Shown in pieces: positions 63,222-64,000 of a stretch of 64,000 bases of DNA. Origin of the DNA: Nitrospira sp. GTDB taxonomy: Bacteria > Nitrospirota > Nitrospiria > Nitrospirales > Nitrospiraceae. Made by a program: the position numbers and the translations under genes. The number at the start of each line of letters is the position of its first letter. Position 1 is the first letter of the stretch. The notes under the pieces are model-generated. The model saw only the letters and a program-made list of their open reading frames with translations, ran no database searches and was not told where the DNA came from. The stretch is from positions 2,108,001 to 2,172,000 of the forward strand of contig JBAOHZ010000009.1 in assembly GCA_037045225.1 (NCBI GenBank), in the 5' to 3' direction.

Positions 63222-63300
63222 AGAATCTATCGAACTCCTGTAATGAGCGCTGTGGGTAGCGCCCCCGTGTTACCAAGACGGGGGCCATTCCGCTCCGCGC
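63222..63300. promoter_or_regulatory. Hairpin leader upstream of rep (possible origin or attenuator)
   Basis: GCCCCCGT and ACGGGGGC (63261-63285) form an 8-bp stem with a 9-nt loop. The region is nearly identical to the leader of the dead copy at 23058-23121, including AGGAGTTCGATAGAT before the start codon. It could be a replication origin, a termination signal or a control hairpin. Confidence 0.6.
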
Positions 63301-63366
63301 CCCAGCCTGCCGGCATGCGGCGCGGACCGGCTTTGTCCATTAATAGGGAGACGGTTAGCACTGTTA

Positions 63367-63615
63367 TTAGCGTCCTTCCTGTGTCGGTCGAACAAGCTTC
63401 TGTCGGACGACGCCAAAGGCTTTCTCGCCAACTTCTCTCGCCACAATCTTGATCGCCTCAGCTTTGCCGTCCATCACCATGCTCATGAGAACCGCGCCGC
63501 GCACATACTTGGAGACGGTCGTCCCTTCATCTGCTGCGCACCGTTCAATCAGTTTACGTTCTTGTTCGGTCACCTTGAATTGAAGCGTTTCGGTTTTGGT
63601 TTCGTCGGATTTCAT
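63367..63615 (-). CDS. Ribbon-helix-helix protein
   Basis: The 82-residue protein has a strand TETLQFKVTEQERKLIE and two helices (CAADEGTTVSKYVRGAVLMS), the layout of small plasmid RHH regulators and mobilisation accessory proteins (MobC/NikA-like). A good site GGAGGTGCC precedes the ATG. It may control rep or help process DNA. Confidence 0.82.
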   Translation of the reverse strand: MKSDETKTETLQFKVTEQERKLIERCAADEGTTVSKYVRGAVLMSMVMDGKAEAIKIVAREVGEKAFGVVRQKLVRPTQEGR

Positions 63616-63704
63616 GGCACCTCCATTAATGCAATATAATATATAGTCTAATTTAATGAGAAGGTAAAGTGCGAATGCGCTGTAATTATTAAGATAGGAA
63701 GCAC

Positions 63705-63725
63705 GGGTAGCGCCCCTATTTTACG
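63705..63725 (+). repeat. Second copy of the element's GC motif
   Basis: GGGTAGCGCCCC followed by TTTTAC repeats the first half of the rep leader (GGGTAGCGCCCCCGTGTTAC), in the same orientation, on the other side of the ribbon-helix-helix gene and just before the cysteine-rich gene. Confidence 0.5.
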
Positions 63726-63766
63726 AACACTTGGGTGCGGGCCCATAATGGGCCAGGAGGTATCCT

Positions 63767-64000
63767 ATGGGGGAACGGCAGAAGTTTTCAGCGGAGGACA
63801 AGCGTGAGATAGGCACGATGGCTGTCTCTCTGGGTCGTCCTGGATTTCTGGGCTTGTGGAGGGGTATTCGAGAATGTCCGGCAGATCCGCCAGCATGCGG
63901 TAGAGAGTGGGAGCACGAGGGTCGCTCCCGAGACAGGAATCTGCGGTGCGACCGTTGCTTAGTTCTCTGCATGCTGGAGGGCCTCGAATGCCGTGGCGAC
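63767..64000 (+). CDS. Cysteine-rich protein gene, 5' part (runs off right edge)
   Basis: The frame starts at an ATG 7 nt after a perfect AGGAGGT and stays open for 78 codons to the edge. The product begins MGERQKFSAEDKREIG and then has several cysteines (IRECPADPPACGRE, LRCDRCLVLCML, LECRG), suggesting a metal site. It is not recognised. The opposite strand also carries a frame here, but without a comparable ribosome site. It may be cargo of the element. Confidence 0.5.
   Translation, partial: MGERQKFSAEDKREIGTMAVSLGRPGFLGLWRGIRECPADPPACGREWEHEGRSRDRNLRCDRCLVLCMLEGLECRGD

Larger units (their letters stand above)
60797..64000. mobile_element. Small integrative Rep element at tRNA-Gly (right end not seen)
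   Basis: The element carries, on the minus strand, ribbon-helix-helix protein, Rep, small HTH protein and tyrosine integrase, the last ending at the tRNA 3' end, and on the plus strand an open cysteine-rich gene. The set resembles integrating plasmids, satellite elements or filamentous-phage-like elements, all of which use Rep_trans-type initiators. No structural, conjugation or second att site is seen before the right edge. Confidence 0.75.

Overview
The window looks like chromosomal DNA of a GC-rich, Gram-negative bacterium with an outer membrane: it holds several lipoproteins with lipoboxes, an OmpA-type anchor, an AsmA protein and BamE-like lipoproteins. The mix of genes and protein style suggests Nitrospira (phylum Nitrospirota). 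That assignment comes from recognising protein style, not from a marker gene such as 16S rRNA or nxr, neither of which is present.

Layout. 1-12 kb is almost all on the minus strand: envelope proteins (two related coiled-coil proteins, one with an OmpA domain, MscL, a DUF481 protein), an orphan LuxR-type regulator with a candidate sigma-54 control region, then a compact cluster of a sigma-54 activator, a Ras-like small GTPase, a membrane protein with an OmpA-like end and a coiled-coil protein, followed by a broken MscS-like channel and an AsmA protein. 12-16 kb is a plus-strand information cluster: tRNA-Ser, SRP RNA, dnaX, ybaB/ebfC, recR and a DksA-like gene. 16-23.6 kb is an accessory region: lipoproteins, an AT-rich stretch leading into a Xre/Fic pair of the 'mobile mystery protein A/B' type, scattered Rhs/LamG debris with orphan small genes, and the ruin of a small integrative element beside tRNA-Val.

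23.8-32 kb is housekeeping: trmFO-xerC-hslV-hslU in a tightly packed operon, argB, a gamma-carbonic-anhydrase-like gene and rimO. 32-39.5 kb holds an HtrA/DegP protease, a two-component system and a cluster of an M48 protease, a DUF898 membrane protein and an ankyrin/TPR membrane protein. 39.6-50.5 kb is mostly metabolism: a lone SdhA/FrdA flavoprotein, gcvP, a nucleoside hydrolase with ribokinase, a Mug-type glycosylase, a NUDIX hydrolase and gcvT. 50.5-60.4 kb holds an FKBP isomerase, a FIST protein, a P1-family peptidase next to a MITE-like repeat, a beta-CASP nuclease with a LOG-family protein, tandem BamE-like lipoproteins, a GNAT/DUF502 pair and small conserved-looking proteins. From 60.7 kb to the right edge a small integrative element sits at tRNA-Gly: integrase, small HTH protein, rolling-circle-type Rep, ribbon-helix-helix protein and an open cysteine-rich gene.

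The main points for follow-up are: (1) the GTPase / membrane OmpA-like / coiled-coil / sigma-54 activator module, with a possible sigma-54 promoter and enhancer repeats beside it; (2) two copies, one intact and one dead, of the same tRNA-targeting Rep element, sharing a nearly identical hairpin leader; (3) the Rhs graveyard; (4) a MITE-like repeat whose ends supply gene stop codons.
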